A stretch of DNA of 9,157 nucleotides from Syntrophaceae bacterium (GTDB lineage Bacteria > Desulfobacterota > Syntrophia > Syntrophales > UBA5619): assembly GCA_023249795.1 (NCBI GenBank), contig JAHFBU010000023.1, positions 2,563 through 11,719 on the forward strand, written 5' to 3'. The notes under the pieces were generated by a model, which searched no databases, was not told the DNA's origin, and saw nothing but the letters and a program-made list of their open reading frames with translations. The translations under genes were made by a program, and so were the position numbers. The first letter of the stretch is position 1; each line of letters opens with the position of its first letter. Of the stretch, positions 1 through 7,033 are shown in pieces.

Positions 1-2
1 TG

Positions 3-407
3 GAAGAAGGAATCATCGGGAATCCCGAATTGTTGAGCCCGGACGAGCTGTATGACCGGGCCTGGAAGCTGGTCGAACCCCGCTTCGTGAAGGCCAGGGA
101 AGAGGTCGTCTCGCAATACAGACAACTGGCCGGCACCGGCAGAACCTCGCGGGAGATGGGAGAGATCATTCCGGCGGCCTTCCAGGGGCGGGTGGAAAAG
201 CTGGTGGTGGCGCGGGATGTCCATGTCTGGGGGATTTATCGGCCCGATCGGGCGGCCGTCGAACCCCGGGAGGAATCCGCCGTCGGCAGCGAGGATCTTC
301 TGGACCTGGCGGCCATTCAAACCCTGTTGAACGGCGGATCGGTCTATACCATCGAGCCGGACGCCCTGCCTGACAAGGCTTCCATGATCGCCCTGTTTCG
401 GTACTGA
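3..407 (+). CDS. baeRF-type (eRF1/Pelota-like release factor family) protein, C-terminal part
   Basis: The frame is open from base 3 to the TGA at 405-407, so this is the last 134 codons of a gene that begins before the window. A TTG at 30-32 could act as a start but has no ribosome binding site, and the sequence upstream already reads like protein. The C-terminus resembles the last domain of the bacterial archaeo-eukaryotic release factor (baeRF) families: a GRVEKLVVARD strand, a segment ending in DLLDLAAIQTLLNGGSVYTI, and the terminal IALFRY, which is typical of these proteins. These families share the L7Ae-like third domain of eRF1/Pelota and are proposed to act on ribosomes or tRNA, but no function has been shown for most of them. 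The domains that would show a catalytic GGQ-like loop lie outside the window. The next gene is convergent. The family call is from remembered sequence pattern, not a search. Confidence 0.7.
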   Translation, partial: EEGIIGNPELLSPDELYDRAWKLVEPRFVKAREEVVSQYRQLAGTGRTSREMGEIIPAAFQGRVEKLVVARDVHVWGIYRPDRAAVEPREESAVGSEDLLDLAAIQTLLNGGSVYTIEPDALPDKASMIALFRY

Positions 408-422
408 CGGTCCGTCCCCCGG

Positions 423-436
423 CCCCGCCTTCGGGG
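423..436. terminator. Short GC hairpin between convergent genes, possible bidirectional terminator
   Basis: CCCCG at 423-427 pairs with CGGGG at 432-436 around the four-base loop CCTT. The hairpin lies 16 nt after the baeRF-type stop codon and 35 nt beyond the amrS stop on the other strand. There is no T-run on either side, so intrinsic termination is doubtful. A second palindrome, ACCCGCGGGT at 463-472, overlaps the last base of the amrS stop codon. Confidence 0.35.
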
Positions 437-471
437 TGCCGCTGCCACACCGAAGCGCAACGACCCGCGGG

Positions 472-1482
472 TTACGTCCAGACCCCTTCGACAGGGGTTG
501 AGCACGAAGGGCATCGCCCCCCTTCGAGAGTGCACTCTTTCAACCCCATGTATCGGCGTTCGATAATCCGCTTGCGGCACTGTTCGCAGTTCGTATCCGA
601 CCCCTCCGGAACATTGCCCAGATAGATATAACGCAGGCCGGCCTCCCGTCCGATTTCCCTGGCCCTCACCAGCGTTTCCATGGGGGTCGCCGCGCGGTCC
701 TGGAATTCATAGTCCGGGTGAAACCGGCTTAAGTGCCAGGGAATCCTGACGTCGATACGGGCCAGATACTCGGCAATATGCCTCAGTTCCGGCTCCGAAT
801 CATTCTCCCCCGGAACCACGAGGGTCGTCACCTCCAGCCAGATGCCGAGTTCCTTCATCGCGCCCAGGGTATCCAGGACCGGCTGCAGCCGGGCCCGGCA
901 CGTTCTGCGATAGGACTCTTCGCTGAAACTCTTCAAGTCCACATTCGCCGCATTGAGGTAGGGGGCGATCGTATCGAGGGCCCGCCGGGTCATGTAACCG
1001 TTGGTCACCCATACGTTGCGCAGGCCGGCCTCCCTGGCCAGGCGGGCCGTGTCGTAGGCGTATTCGAAAAATATGGTGGGTTCGGTATAGGTATAGGCGA
1101 TGCTCAGGCAGCCGTTCTTCACGGCCTCCCCGACGATCTCCCCCGGCGTCATCTTCCGCGTCGGAAGCGCGTTGCCCTTTGCGACCGAGACCTGCGAAAT
1201 CTGCCAGTTCTGGCAAAACCCGCATCTGAAATTGCAGCCGGTTGTGGCCACGGAGTAGGCCAGGGAACCCGGCAGGAAGTGGTAGAGGGGTTTCTTCTCG
1301 ATGGGATCGACATTGGCCGCGATCACCTCGCCATAGACATGGGTGCGCAGGATCCCCTGCAGGTTCTGCCGGACGCCGCAGATGCCGAACCCCTGCTCGG
1401 GAATCCCGCATTCGTGAGCGCACAGATGACACACCCCTTTGGTATCGTCCAGCTTCTCCCAGAACATCGCCTCTTGCATCAT
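472..1482 (-). CDS. amrS: AmmeMemoRadiSam system radical SAM enzyme
   Basis: This 336-residue radical SAM protein belongs to the family named from its association with AMMECR1 and Memo homologues; the reaction is not established. The cluster-binding motif CNFRCGFC has cysteines at 83, 87 and 90. Further cysteine sets lie near the N-terminus (18, 21, 25, 35) and the C-terminus (299, 302, 317, 324, 327), as expected for this family. Other recognisable stretches are AYTYTEPTIFFEY (129-141), VWVTNGYM (157-164), NAANVDLKSF (177-186) and PWHLSRFHPDY (248-258). The frame stays open upstream to 1887, but that extension is Arg/Gly-rich, overlaps the YtxH gene antisense to nothing conserved, and fits no family. 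The chosen ATG at 1482 has GGAG eight bases upstream and gives the usual family length. It is the last gene of the minus-strand group, 134 nt after the YtxH gene. AMMECR1-like and Memo-like partners are not in the window. Confidence 0.93.
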   Translation of the reverse strand: MMQEAMFWEKLDDTKGVCHLCAHECGIPEQGFGICGVRQNLQGILRTHVYGEVIAANVDPIEKKPLYHFLPGSLAYSVATTGCNFRCGFCQNWQISQVSVAKGNALPTRKMTPGEIVGEAVKNGCLSIAYTYTEPTIFFEYAYDTARLAREAGLRNVWVTNGYMTRRALDTIAPYLNAANVDLKSFSEESYRRTCRARLQPVLDTLGAMKELGIWLEVTTLVVPGENDSEPELRHIAEYLARIDVRIPWHLSRFHPDYEFQDRAATPMETLVRAREIGREAGLRYIYLGNVPEGSDTNCEQCRKRIIERRYMGLKECTLEGGRCPSCSTPVEGVWT

Positions 1483-1616
1483 CGGCGTTTCTCCAGCCAG
1501 CTTTTTCAAATTTTCCAGTATTCCGGGCGCTTCCTCCAGTAGAAGGCCACCGCGACGGAGCAGACGGGCGAAGGACCGGCGGCGCCGACCCTTCGCGATT
1601 TCGGGAGGCGCGATGG

Positions 1617-1901
1617 CTACATCCGCGAGGCCTCCTGCTTGTAGGCATCCACGCCCGCCTCCAGGGCTTTCTTCAGCCTCTCTTTTTTCCCGGTGTACAA
1701 TTCCTTCTCCTTGCCAACGAGCTGTTCGACCTTCCGGCGGGCCTCCTCGTATTGCTCCTTGGCCTTTTCCAGCAACTCCTCGGCCGAATGCCGGATCTCC
1801 CCCCGCGTCTCCTTCCCGCTTTTGGGGGCATACAAAATGCCCAGCACCGATCCGATCAGCCCGCCGATTATCAATCCTTTGATACAATCATTCGTAGCCA
1901 T
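1617..1901 (-). CDS. YtxH domain-containing small membrane-anchored protein
   Basis: A 94-residue protein. A glycine-rich hydrophobic segment at about residues 9-24 (LIIGGLIGSVLGILYA) is followed at once by APKSGKETR, the signature of YtxH-like proteins. The rest, about 32-90, is charged and rich in Glu, Lys and Ala and should form a long helix or coiled coil. The topology would be one membrane helix with a soluble helical tail. The family is linked to general stress in Gram-positive bacteria, but its molecular role is unknown. The ATG at 1901 is preceded by AGGAG with a seven-base gap; the in-frame upstream ATG at 1997 has no such site and would add residues unlike the family. It lies 50 nt downstream of the dienelactone-hydrolase-like gene and is probably cotranscribed with it. 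Confidence 0.85.
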   Translation of the reverse strand: MATNDCIKGLIIGGLIGSVLGILYAPKSGKETRGEIRHSAEELLEKAKEQYEEARRKVEQLVGKEKELYTGKKERLKKALEAGVDAYKQEASRM

Positions 1902-1951
1902 CTCTTCTCTCCTTTCCATTTTTTTGAATGAATAACGACGCGTGAAATATA

Positions 1952-2752
1952 TTATCGTCGAAACAGCTCCGCAAAAAAGATCTTCATATGTTCCCATGAA
2001 CGCCGGTCGGCTTTTTCGTTGTAGGCGACCCCCTTGGAGGGGTCCGAACCGGAATCGGGATTGGTAAAGCTGTGAACCGCCCCGCCGTAAAGAACCATCT
2101 GCCAGTCGACTTTCGCCTTCCGCATCTCCTCCTGAAAAGCCGCAACCTGTGCCGGCGGGACAAAGGTGTCGTCGGCGCCGTGGAGGGCGAGAACCTTCCC
2201 CCGGATGTTTTTCGCATCGTCGGGAGCAGGCGTGTCGAGCCCTCCGTGAAAGCTTACGACTCCCGAGATCGGGGCGCCGGCGCGGGCCAGTTCGAGCACG
2301 GCCGTTCCGCCGAAGCAGTAGCCGATCGCGGCGACCCGCCGCTTGTCGGCCAGGGGTTGTTCCATCAACGCATTGAGCCCGGCGATGGCGCGGTCGCGCA
2401 GGAGCGGACGGTTCTCCCTGTATTTTGCGGCGTACTTGCCCGCCTCCTGCGGATCCTTGGCGACGAAGCCGTTGCCGTAAATGTCGGCGGCAAAGGCGAT
2501 ATAGCCGAGTTCCGCCAACTGGTTCACCCGCCGCCGGATGTAGTCGTTAAGCCCCCACCACTCGTGGACGACCAGAACGGCCGGCCGGGGTCCCTTGATC
2601 GCCCGGTCATAGGCAAGATATCCCTTGAGCACCTCATCCCCCTGCCGGTAGGAAATCGTCTGCTGATGGAGGGCCGCCCCGGCGGCGGGAGGGATCCCCA
2701 TGGGCAGAAAGACGGCGAGGCAGAGGAAGATGACGAATAGATATTTGATCAT
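1952..2752 (-). CDS. Exported dienelactone hydrolase family protein
   Basis: A 266-residue alpha/beta hydrolase of the dienelactone hydrolase family. The catalytic triad is visible: nucleophile Cys146 in GYCFGG, Asp195 in HGADDTFVPP, and His227 in GAVHSFT. HEWWGLND (63-70) carries the family's conserved Glu64. The substrate cannot be told from sequence; the family hydrolyses lactones and a range of esters. Residues 1 to about 26 form a signal peptide with a Lys near the start, a hydrophobic core and an Ala-Ala-Gly-Ala end, so the enzyme is probably periplasmic, whereas classical catabolic dienelactone hydrolases are cytoplasmic. No chlorocatechol pathway genes are nearby, so a role in aromatic degradation is not supported. 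The ATG at 2752 has AGGAG seven bases upstream. The gene starts 33 nt after the response regulator stop, which suggests cotranscription. Confidence 0.9.
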   Translation of the reverse strand: MIKYLFVIFLCLAVFLPMGIPPAAGAALHQQTISYRQGDEVLKGYLAYDRAIKGPRPAVLVVHEWWGLNDYIRRRVNQLAELGYIAFAADIYGNGFVAKDPQEAGKYAAKYRENRPLLRDRAIAGLNALMEQPLADKRRVAAIGYCFGGTAVLELARAGAPISGVVSFHGGLDTPAPDDAKNIRGKVLALHGADDTFVPPAQVAAFQEEMRKAKVDWQMVLYGGAVHSFTNPDSGSDPSKGVAYNEKADRRSWEHMKIFFAELFRR

Positions 2753-2785
2753 GATTGTTCTCCTCTCAGGGTGTATCGCGTTTAT

Positions 2786-3142
2786 TCAATGCGGCAGAGC
2801 ATGTGAACGATTCTCGACCGCGTCCTGCAACTGGTCCATGCAGATGGGCTTCGAAAAGCAGACGTCGGCGCCCGCATTCTTGAACTCTGCCGAAGCAAAC
2901 GAGCCGCTCATGCCGATGATCCTGACATTCGGGAAATGGGTCTTGATAAACCTGCAGAGTTTGATGCCGCCGAGTCTGGGCATTTCGGCATCCGTTATGA
3001 CAACGTCATACCGCTTGCTGATCAGCAGATCCACTGCGTCGATTCCGTCCTTTGCCGTCTCCGCCTCATGGCCGAAGAACGACACGGCGTCGGACAGGGC
3101 CTCCAGAACAACCGGATTGTCATCCACGATCAACAGCTTCAT
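2786..3142 (-). CDS. Single-domain response regulator (CheY-like receiver)
   Basis: This 118-residue protein is a lone receiver domain with no output domain. The acidic pocket is Asp7 and Asp8 (LLIVDDN), the phosphoacceptor is Asp51 (VVITDAEMP), Ser79 is in GMSGS and Lys98 is in SKP, so it should be phosphorylatable. No histidine kinase is in the window. The start is uncertain: ATG at 3142 places the first strand at the N-terminus as usual for receivers, ATG at 3160 adds six residues, and the frame stays open to 3265, which would run into the conserved regulatory block. None of these has a strong ribosome binding site. It is the first gene of the minus-strand group and is divergent from the rubredoxin operon. 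It probably acts through protein-protein contacts rather than DNA binding. Confidence 0.88.
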   Translation of the reverse strand: MKLLIVDDNPVVLEALSDAVSFFGHEAETAKDGIDAVDLLISKRYDVVITDAEMPRLGGIKLCRFIKTHFPNVRIIGMSGSFASAEFKNAGADVCFSKPICMDQLQDAVENRSHALPH

Positions 3143-3263
3143 AGCCAAACGCTTTTCCATCCTTTCGTCTGATCTTCCCGCGGGTGCGAGGAGCGCATCT
3201 TCCACGACAAACCTCTTCACGATCGTCGTCAAGACGGATATATGCAATGCCAACGGCCTACAC

Positions 3264-3293
3264 AATACGCATTAACTGATCATGTTTCGGTAA
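3264..3293 (-). promoter_or_regulatory. Possible promoter for the response-regulator group
   Basis: On the minus strand TTACCG (3293-3288) and CGTATT (3269-3264) are separated by 18 nt. Copy B has TTACCT and CATATT at the same spacing. The match to a sigma-70 consensus is poor. The argument is position, upstream of the first minus-strand gene in both copies, plus conservation. Confidence 0.3.
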
Positions 3294-3447
3294 GTAATTA
3301 CTACGACAGGCAAGGCGGCATCGGACCGTTCGGACCCGAAATATCAGGGAGCGGGTGGTGGCCCTTGATGGTCAAACACGGGCGCGACGCCGGGAACCCT
3401 GCGAGATGGTCGTTTTTACCTGCCATTCCCCATATACTCAACCAGCG

Positions 3448-3476
3448 TTGCTTTGGAACGGCCGTGTTCTTAGAAT
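3448..3476 (+). promoter_or_regulatory. Sigma-70-type promoter of the rubredoxin-kor-ferritin cluster
   Basis: A -35 element TTGCTT (3448-3453) and a -10 element TAGAAT (3471-3476) are separated by 17 nt. Copy B keeps both hexamers and the 17-nt distance while several spacer bases differ, which favours a working promoter over chance. The 38 nt directly upstream of the -35 are almost unchanged between copies, so a regulator site there is likely. Transcription would start near 3483, leaving a leader of about 69 nt with a small hairpin (CGGGA 3517-3521 with TCCCG 3526-3530). Confidence 0.6.
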
Positions 3477-3551
3477 GACGACCCGATTCAACATTTTGCA
3501 CGAGAAACCCGCGGGCCGGGAAGCCTCCCGCTGAAAGGGGAAAAGAGACTC

Positions 3552-3713
3552 ATGGGAAAATATCGATGCACGATTTGCGGCTATATCTATACCCCCGCCG
3601 AGGGGGACTCAACGCAGGGGGTCGCTCCGGGGACGGCTTTCGAGGATCTGCCGGATGGCTGGACCTGCCCCGTGTGCGGAGCGCCGAAGAGCGATTTCGT
3701 AGCGGAAGGATGA
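3552..3713 (+). CDS. rub: Rubredoxin
   Basis: A 53-residue rubredoxin, the usual length. One iron is held by four cysteines in two CxxC knuckles, Cys6/Cys9 (CTIC) and Cys39/Cys42 (CPVC). The aromatic residues Tyr4, Tyr11, Tyr13, Phe30 and Trp37 and the stretch FEDLPDGWTCPVCG are standard for the family. It is a cytoplasmic one-electron carrier at mildly negative to neutral potential; in anaerobes it commonly feeds oxygen- or superoxide-reducing enzymes. The ATG at 3552 lies behind a purine-rich stretch (AAGGGG and AAGAGA) at a loose distance. It is the first gene after the promoter in the conserved block and ends 52 nt before korA, so it is probably the first cistron of the operon. Confidence 0.95.
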   Translation: MGKYRCTICGYIYTPAEGDSTQGVAPGTAFEDLPDGWTCPVCGAPKSDFVAEG

Positions 3714-3765
3714 GAGAATAACCGAAGCAGGTGCTTGAATCAGCCATGGATCAAGGAATGAAGGC

Positions 3766-5439
3766 ATGGAAGACTTCTCGGTTTTAACGGGCGGCAAGGC
3801 CGGTTTCGGCATCGATCAGGCGACGCTGATTCTGGGCCGTCTGCTGAATCAGTCCGGCTACCGGATTTATGTCTATCGCGATTACCCCTCCGTGATCCGG
3901 GGAGGACATACCTTCTCCATCATACGCGCCGCCCAGACCAAAATAGCCGCCCATCGGGACAAGATAGATGTTCTTCTCGCCCTCGACAGGGAAACCATCG
4001 ATTTGCACCAAACGCGGCTGAAGGACGGCGCCCTGGTGATTTATGATTCCGAAACCGTCAAGGATCTTGTACTCCCGGGGCGGATCGAAACGCTGGACCT
4101 GCCAATCGGCAGGATGGTCAAGGAGGAAAAAGGGTTTGAGGTGATGCGCAATACGTGCATGATCGGCGCATTCGCGAAAGCCGTCGGCGTCACAAGAGAG
4201 GTGCTCGAAAGGGTCGTCAAGGAAAACTTTCCGAAAGAGGTCGATCTGAATCTTAAAATAGCGCTAAGGGGTTTCGATGCGGCGCCGGCGGTGAAAAAGA
4301 TTGCACCGCCGCCGTCGGAACCGCTGCCATTGATATCCGGAAACCAGGCGGTGGGTCTGGGGCTCATCAAGGGCGGGTTGCAGGATTACGTGGCCTATCC
4401 CATGACCCCCACCACGCCGCTTCTGCACTTTCTTGCCGAACAGGCGGACCATTATTCCCTGAAGGTGATCCATCCGGAAAGCGAAATAGGCGTGATCCTG
4501 ATGGCCATGGGGTTTGCCTATGCGGGAGAGAAGGCGGCGGTGGGAACCTCCGGAGGCGGATTTTGCATGATGGCCGAGAGCCTGAGCCTTTCCGGGATGA
4601 GCGAAGTCCCCGTGGTGATCGTCCTGGGGCAGAGACCGGGTCCCAGCACCGGGCTTCCGACCTACTCCGCGCAGACCGATCTGCATTTTGCATTGAATGC
4701 GGGACAGGGTGAATTCGTGCGCCTGGTCGTGGCGCCCGGCGATCTGGAGGAGGCCTACTTCTGGTCGGCCCAGGCGTTGGGCCTGGCATGGAAATACCAG
4801 GTTCCGGCGATCATCCTGACGGACAAGAATCTCAACGAATGCATCGGCAATTTTGAGCTGCCACAAGACGGGGAGATGGAGGTGTCCGCGCCCTCCCTCT
4901 GGGACGGAAAAGGGCCCTACCGGCGATACGCGAATACGGAAACCGGGGTCTCTCCGCTGGCTTTCGTGCCGCGTCGGGATGCGGTCATCAAGGTGAACAG
5001 CTATGAACATGACGAATCCGGGATCACCACCGAAGAGGGGGAGATGGCCGCGAAGATGCAGGATAAGCGGCTGCGCAAGGGAAGGTACCTGCTCGAAGAG
5101 CTGAACCGTTTCCCGACCGTCAACCGGTTCGGCGACGATAGCCGGACGACGGCCCTGCTTTGCTGGGGTTCCAACAAAGGCGTCTGCGTGGAGGCGGCGC
5201 AAAAGTTGGGGCTCAGCGTGGTGCAGCCTGTCGTGCTCTCGCCTTTTCCGGATGACGCGTTCAGGAGGGCGCTGGCGGGGGTTACAAAATTGATTGCCGT
5301 CGAAAACAATGCAACCGGACAACTGGCCCACTTGATCAAGGCCTTCGGAATCGACGTGGACGAAATGATCCTGAAGTATGACGGACGGCCGTTCGCCCTG
5401 GACGAACTGGAGACAAGGGTAAAGGAGACGATCGGATGA
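3766..5439 (+). CDS. korA: 2-oxoacid:acceptor (ferredoxin-type) oxidoreductase subunit alpha, gamma-alpha fusion
   Basis: The large subunit (557 residues) of a CoA-dependent 2-oxoacid oxidoreductase, which with the beta subunit converts a 2-oxoacid and CoA to acyl-CoA and CO2 with reduction of an electron carrier. Residues 1 to about 175 are the gamma domain (GGKAGFGID at 9-17, then RDYPSVIRGGHTFS at 38-51). About 190-365 is the pyrimidine-binding domain with YPMTPTT (211-217), GTSGGGF (260-266) and GQRPGPSTG (288-296). About 460-557 is the C-terminal domain, including AVENNATGQ (511-519). NSYEHDESG (411-419) is typical of the Kor-like branch. No ferredoxin-like domain is present. Length and layout match KorA of two-subunit enzymes. 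The substrate is not fixed by sequence: 2-oxoglutarate is the default guess, while pyruvate, branched-chain or aryl 2-oxoacids remain possible. AAGGA sits eight bases before the ATG. The stop overlaps the korB start by 4 nt. Confidence 0.92.
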   Translation: MEDFSVLTGGKAGFGIDQATLILGRLLNQSGYRIYVYRDYPSVIRGGHTFSIIRAAQTKIAAHRDKIDVLLALDRETIDLHQTRLKDGALVIYDSETVKDLVLPGRIETLDLPIGRMVKEEKGFEVMRNTCMIGAFAKAVGVTREVLERVVKENFPKEVDLNLKIALRGFDAAPAVKKIAPPPSEPLPLISGNQAVGLGLIKGGLQDYVAYPMTPTTPLLHFLAEQADHYSLKVIHPESEIGVILMAMGFAYAGEKAAVGTSGGGFCMMAESLSLSGMSEVPVVIVLGQRPGPSTGLPTYSAQTDLHFALNAGQGEFVRLVVAPGDLEEAYFWSAQALGLAWKYQVPAIILTDKNLNECIGNFELPQDGEMEVSAPSLWDGKGPYRRYANTETGVSPLAFVPRRDAVIKVNSYEHDESGITTEEGEMAAKMQDKRLRKGRYLLEELNRFPTVNRFGDDSRTTALLCWGSNKGVCVEAAQKLGLSVVQPVVLSPFPDDAFRRALAGVTKLIAVENNATGQLAHLIKAFGIDVDEMILKYDGRPFALDELETRVKETIG

Positions 5440-6287
5440 GCCGGACCAATCTGGGCACGGATGCCCCGAACACCTGGTGTCCTGGATGCGGGAATTTTTC
5501 GATTCTCAACGGCATCAAAACAGTCCTGAACGAACTGAAGGATGAAACCTGCCCGCTGGAAGATATCGTGATCGTCGCGGGGATCGGATGCCATGCGAAG
5601 ATTGCCGACTATGTCGATGTCAACAGTTTCTATGCCATCCACGGCAGAACCGTTCCCGTTGCCGAGGGGATCAAAATAGCAAGACCGGGATTGAAGGTGA
5701 TCTGCTTTGCCGGCGACGGCGACGCGTATGGAGAAGGACTTGAACATCTGATCTTTGCCGCCAAACGAAACATCGACATCACCATGGTGATCCATAATAA
5801 CCGCTCCTACAGCCTGACCGCCTTTCAATACAGCCCCACATCGCCTTCGGGGTTCAAAGGGCGGTCCACCCCCCAGGGCAGCATCGAGGCCCCGATCAAT
5901 CCGCTGGAACTGATGCTCGCCTCCAGGGCCACCTTTCTCGGCCGCGGCACCTCGCAGGGGCTGCCGCTCCTGATGCGTCTCTTTCGGGAAGCGATCCTCC
6001 ATAAGGGCTTTGCGTTGGTCGATGTCCTTCAGGTCTGCGTGACCTTTAATAATCTCTACGAATACTATGCCAAACGGGTTTATGAACTGCAGGACCATGA
6101 CGCGAAAAACCCGATGGCCGCATTAATGAAAATCCGGGAATGGGACTACAACTCCGATGCCCAGATCGCCCTGGGGGTTTTCTATCAAAAGCAGGAGGCT
6201 ACTTTTGAAGAGAGGTTCAAGCCCTCTCGGGTTGATGAGCAAGAGAGGGATCACAAGATCAAACAATTTTTAAACGACAGCCTATGA
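5436..6287 (+). CDS. korB: 2-oxoacid:acceptor (ferredoxin-type) oxidoreductase subunit beta
   Basis: The 283-residue catalytic partner of the preceding gene. The thiamine pyrophosphate motif begins at GDGD (93-96) and closes with NN at 121-122. Cysteines 15 and 18 (WCPGCG), 52 (GIGCHAK) and 201 (QVCVTFNN) match the four ligands of the single [4Fe-4S] cluster in archaeal-type two-subunit enzymes. QYSPTSPSG (131-139) and PINPLELMLA (153-162) are family landmarks. The ATGA overlap with korA means translational coupling and fixes the start. Ferritin starts 40 nt downstream. With no second-cluster subunit or ferredoxin gene in the cluster, electrons leave through this one cluster to a soluble carrier. 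Specificity among 2-oxoacids is not determined here. Confidence 0.93.
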   Translation: MSRTNLGTDAPNTWCPGCGNFSILNGIKTVLNELKDETCPLEDIVIVAGIGCHAKIADYVDVNSFYAIHGRTVPVAEGIKIARPGLKVICFAGDGDAYGEGLEHLIFAAKRNIDITMVIHNNRSYSLTAFQYSPTSPSGFKGRSTPQGSIEAPINPLELMLASRATFLGRGTSQGLPLLMRLFREAILHKGFALVDVLQVCVTFNNLYEYYAKRVYELQDHDAKNPMAALMKIREWDYNSDAQIALGVFYQKQEATFEERFKPSRVDEQERDHKIKQFLNDSL

Positions 6288-6327
6288 CGACCGGACCTGT
6301 TTCACTTTCAAGAAAGGAGAAAGCAAA

Positions 6328-6864
6328 ATGATCAACAAAAGGATGTTTGACGCAGTGAATGAACAGATCAAGTTTGAGTTGGAGTCCGCCTATATTTATC
6401 TGTCGATGGTGGGTTATTTCCATGCCTCGAACCTCGACGGGATGGCCCACTGGCTTCGTGTCCAGGTTCACGAGGAGACGATCCATGCGATGAAGTTCTT
6501 CGATCACCTGACCAGCCGCGGCGCCTCCATCGTCCTTCTGGATGTCAAGCAGTTGAAAACGACCTGGAAGAGTGCGTTGGAGCCCTGGCAGGACGCTTAC
6601 GCCCATGAGAAGTTCATCACGGAGAAGATTCACACGTTGACCAAGATCGCAAGGGAGGAGAATGACTATACGGCCGAGCCGTTGCTGAACTGGTTTCTCA
6701 ACGAGCAGATTGAGGAGGAGAACAACACGGACAAGATCAGCCGCCAGGTTGAGATGATCGGCGACAGCAAGGAAGGGCTCTTCATGCTCGACCGGGAACT
6801 GGGAACCCGGATATATCCGGCGGGCTCGCCCTTCGATCCGGCGGCCTACAACCTGGCGCCATAG
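6328..6864 (+). CDS. ftnA: Ferritin (non-haem, FtnA type)
   Basis: A 178-residue four-helix ferritin that assembles into an iron-storage shell. The ferroxidase ligands of the bacterial FtnA type are in place: Glu17 (FELES), Tyr24, Glu50 and His53 (HEETIH), Glu94 (HEKF), and Gln127 with Glu130 (EQIEEE). The haem-ligand methionine of bacterioferritin is not at the expected position, which supports FtnA. The C-terminus runs about 15-20 residues beyond the final short helix region, ending in a Pro/Ala-rich tail, slightly longer than enterobacterial FtnA. AGGAG lies eight bases before the ATG. The gap to korB is only 40 nt with no clear promoter, so it is probably the last gene of the rubredoxin-kor transcript. 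Its role would be iron storage and lowering of free ferrous iron under oxidant exposure. Confidence 0.95.
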   Translation: MINKRMFDAVNEQIKFELESAYIYLSMVGYFHASNLDGMAHWLRVQVHEETIHAMKFFDHLTSRGASIVLLDVKQLKTTWKSALEPWQDAYAHEKFITEKIHTLTKIAREENDYTAEPLLNWFLNEQIEEENNTDKISRQVEMIGDSKEGLFMLDRELGTRIYPAGSPFDPAAYNLAP

Positions 6865-7033
6865 CGGATTGAACAAGGGCAGAGGGGTTTAAGGTAGATT
6901 CGCCCCGCCAATAATCTTCCATTGGCTCCATATGGTTATCCTGTTCGTTGCCGGGATAGGATGCATTCAACGGAGAAAATCGTTCCCGGGGATAGAGGAT
7001 CATTGAGAGATCAGGTACGGGAGGAGTGATATT

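Larger units (their letters stand above)
3261..3492. repeat. Duplicated two-module regulatory block, copy A
   Basis: Two modules match another place in the window. Left module 3261-3311 aligns without gaps to 8802-8852 with 43 of 51 bases identical, ending in ATTACTACGACAGGC. Right module 3410-3457 aligns to 8893-8940 with 47 of 48 identical, and weaker similarity continues to GATTCAAC at 3485-3492. The 98 nt between the modules do not match copy B and include a heptamer TCGGACC repeated with a 9-nt period (3321-3336). The left module holds a perfect ten-base palindrome AGTAATTACT (3293-3302). The block occupies the gap between divergent genes. Translated minus-strand stretches in the two copies look alike, but the modules fall in different frames relative to each other, so a shared protein is unlikely. 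Confidence 0.85.

Noticed and set aside
1483..1619. Open stretch after the TAG of the YtxH gene, about 44 codons in the same frame
   Set aside because: Stop read-through or a separate small gene is conceivable, but there is no ribosome binding site with a good start and the composition looks non-coding.
1483..1887. N-terminal extension of the AmrS frame by 135 codons
   Set aside because: It is Arg/Gly-rich, matches nothing in the family and overlaps the YtxH gene on the same strand in another frame. The ATG at 1482 has a good GGAG and gives the normal length.
3143..3265. Longer response regulator starting at 3265
   Set aside because: The added 41 residues are unlike receiver domains and run into the conserved block and its possible -10 element.
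3261..3492. Insertion sequence or MITE
   Set aside because: No terminal inverted repeats or target-site duplication could be seen, and the internal length varies between copies. The possibility is kept only as an alternative in the findings.
4264..6098. Long minus-strand frames opposite korA and korB
   Set aside because: The + strand proteins have all family motifs. The opposite frames are low-stop artefacts of high G+C.
6907..6926. Hairpin GCCAAT/ATTGGC after ferritin as a terminator
   Set aside because: It is a six-base AT-containing stem with an eight-base loop and no T-run, too weak to call.
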